Assembly: GCA_038502055.1 (NCBI GenBank)
Contig: JAXRKN010000019.1
Coordinates: forward strand, 558,001 to 622,000
Reading direction: 5' to 3'
Source of the DNA: Tanytarsus gracilentus
Lineage: Eukaryota > Arthropoda > Insecta > Diptera > Chironomidae
Length of the DNA stretch: 64,000 bases
Shown here in pieces: positions 63,178-64,000 of this stretch. A program made the position numbers and the translations under genes. A model generated the notes under the pieces. That model was not told the DNA's origin, made no database searches, and saw nothing but the letters and a program-made list of their open reading frames with translations. The first letter of the stretch is position 1. Every line of letters begins with the position of its first letter.

Positions 63178-64000
63178 ATGATATTGTGACTCACATCCTG
63201 CTAACTTGAATCGATGAATCTTCAACCTTCCGTTTATCATCATAAAATCCAAACGGAGTTATTCAAAAAATTAGTATTGTTCGCTAACAATTTCTTATGA
63301 AGACATTTCATGGAATTGCTTCGCGAGTCATTCAGCCAGTGCCATTCATAAATGTGTTGAAAATATGCAAAAATTTGCTTCTATTGAGTTCTCGTTAAAT
63401 TACATCAAAAGAAATACAAATCGAGGCTTATTATATTGTTAAACAGTTGCGAAGAATTTAGTTAAGGCCAATGGATTGCCAACGGATGGAAATTTTATTA
63501 ATTTTTTAAATAAAAAAATGTTTCAAAATTTTTAAAATTCCTCAAATTTCCCATTCTTCGACTTTTTTTACAAAACATTTTTCACAACCAACGTTCTTAC
63601 CATATTAAATAAACCAAAAGGTTATTTTTATACTTATGCAGCGAATTACAAAATTTGTTGCCTTATTCGATTTTTAAAGTAATTTTTCTCTCTCTTTCTC
63701 ACCTCTATTGTTCTTCCATCTCACTTCTGCTCATTTAAATTCTCTCGATCGAGTATAATTTTTAATTTATTACAATCATTTAATGTGTAATGCACGAGAT
63801 GACTCAACGAATCGATTGCAAAGTCGAGTGGAAAAAAGAGAAGAGAAGGAGAAACGTGATGGTTGAAATAATTTTTGAATATATTTTTTTTTGCGGGTTG
63901 AAATGATAGTTGAGAAAAGGGAAGTGAGTCATTATATATATTTGTGTATTTTTCTGATAAAGTTTTTAAATATTTTTCACATAAAAAAATTTAAACTTTC

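Larger units (their letters stand above)
25995..64000 (+). other. Ephrin first coding intron, over 38 kb, continuing past the window
   Basis: No convincing exon, tRNA or independent gene is seen in this stretch; the open frames present are short, overlap on both strands and lack family resemblance. The intron is split by three ratchet sites into segments of 14,177, 6,864 and 16,100 bp plus an incomplete last one. It hosts two foldback transposons, two retroposon-like insertions and several less AT-rich islands (for example 52460-53160 and 61190-61680) that may be regulatory. An octamer ATGCAAAT lies at 31909-31916. Confidence 0.7.

Noticed and set aside
1..64000. CRISPR arrays, bacterial operons or prophage
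   Set aside because: The spliced genes and gene families are animal; no spaced-repeat array of CRISPR type is present. The regular repeats found are minisatellites or foldback arms.

Overview
This looks like an insect nuclear genome, most likely a nematoceran dipteran (perhaps a chironomid midge; that level is inference). The sequence is very AT-rich. Gene families are typically insect: microsomal P450s, CBM14 peritrophin domains, a GH18 chitinase and an ephrin. Most introns are tiny (about 45-120 nt) with GT..AG ends. Start sites often carry the arthropod initiator TCAGTT.

The window has two halves. Bases 1-22,200 are compact and gene-dense: a CYP2-clan P450 (minus); an ankyrin-repeat protein with an HELCH metallopeptidase motif and a C-terminal membrane anchor (plus); a decayed repeat-rich element; a CYP3-clan P450 (plus); a DRC11/IQCA1-type AAA protein of motile cilia (plus); a PNPLA8-like phospholipase (plus) convergent with a fatty-acid-binding protein (minus); a secreted mucin-like peritrophin (plus); a small charged protein of unknown role (minus); and a 1,054-residue secreted chitinase. 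The chitinase carries a coiled coil, a DM9-like module, two CBM14 domains and a C-terminal expansin/RlpA-like double-psi beta-barrel. I joined the exons by eye; in nearly every gene, phases and total length agree with one open frame.

Bases 22,200-64,000 hold one recognisable coding exon, the signal-peptide exon of an ephrin at 25831-25994. It is followed by an intron of more than 38 kb that runs off the window. That intron has three near-perfect recursive-splicing (ratchet) sites, pyrimidine tract-AG|GTAAGT, at 40171/40172, 47035/47036 and 63135/63136. Each is followed 24-36 nt downstream by a second 5' splice site, the layout expected if short cryptic exons help define recursive sites.

The intron also carries two foldback elements (36289-38531 and 50618-51548). 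They share terminal sequence and create 8-9 bp target duplications, but their hairpin arms are built from different 10-bp palindromes. Two retroposon-like insertions have about 25-bp target duplications (43284-44091 and 56538-56699).

The observations most worth following are the ratchet-site set, the foldback family and the chitinase-expansin fusion. The PNPLA8-FABP pair is a plausible lipid-release and lipid-carrier neighbourhood. The peritrophin and chitinase both act on chitin matrices and lie near each other.
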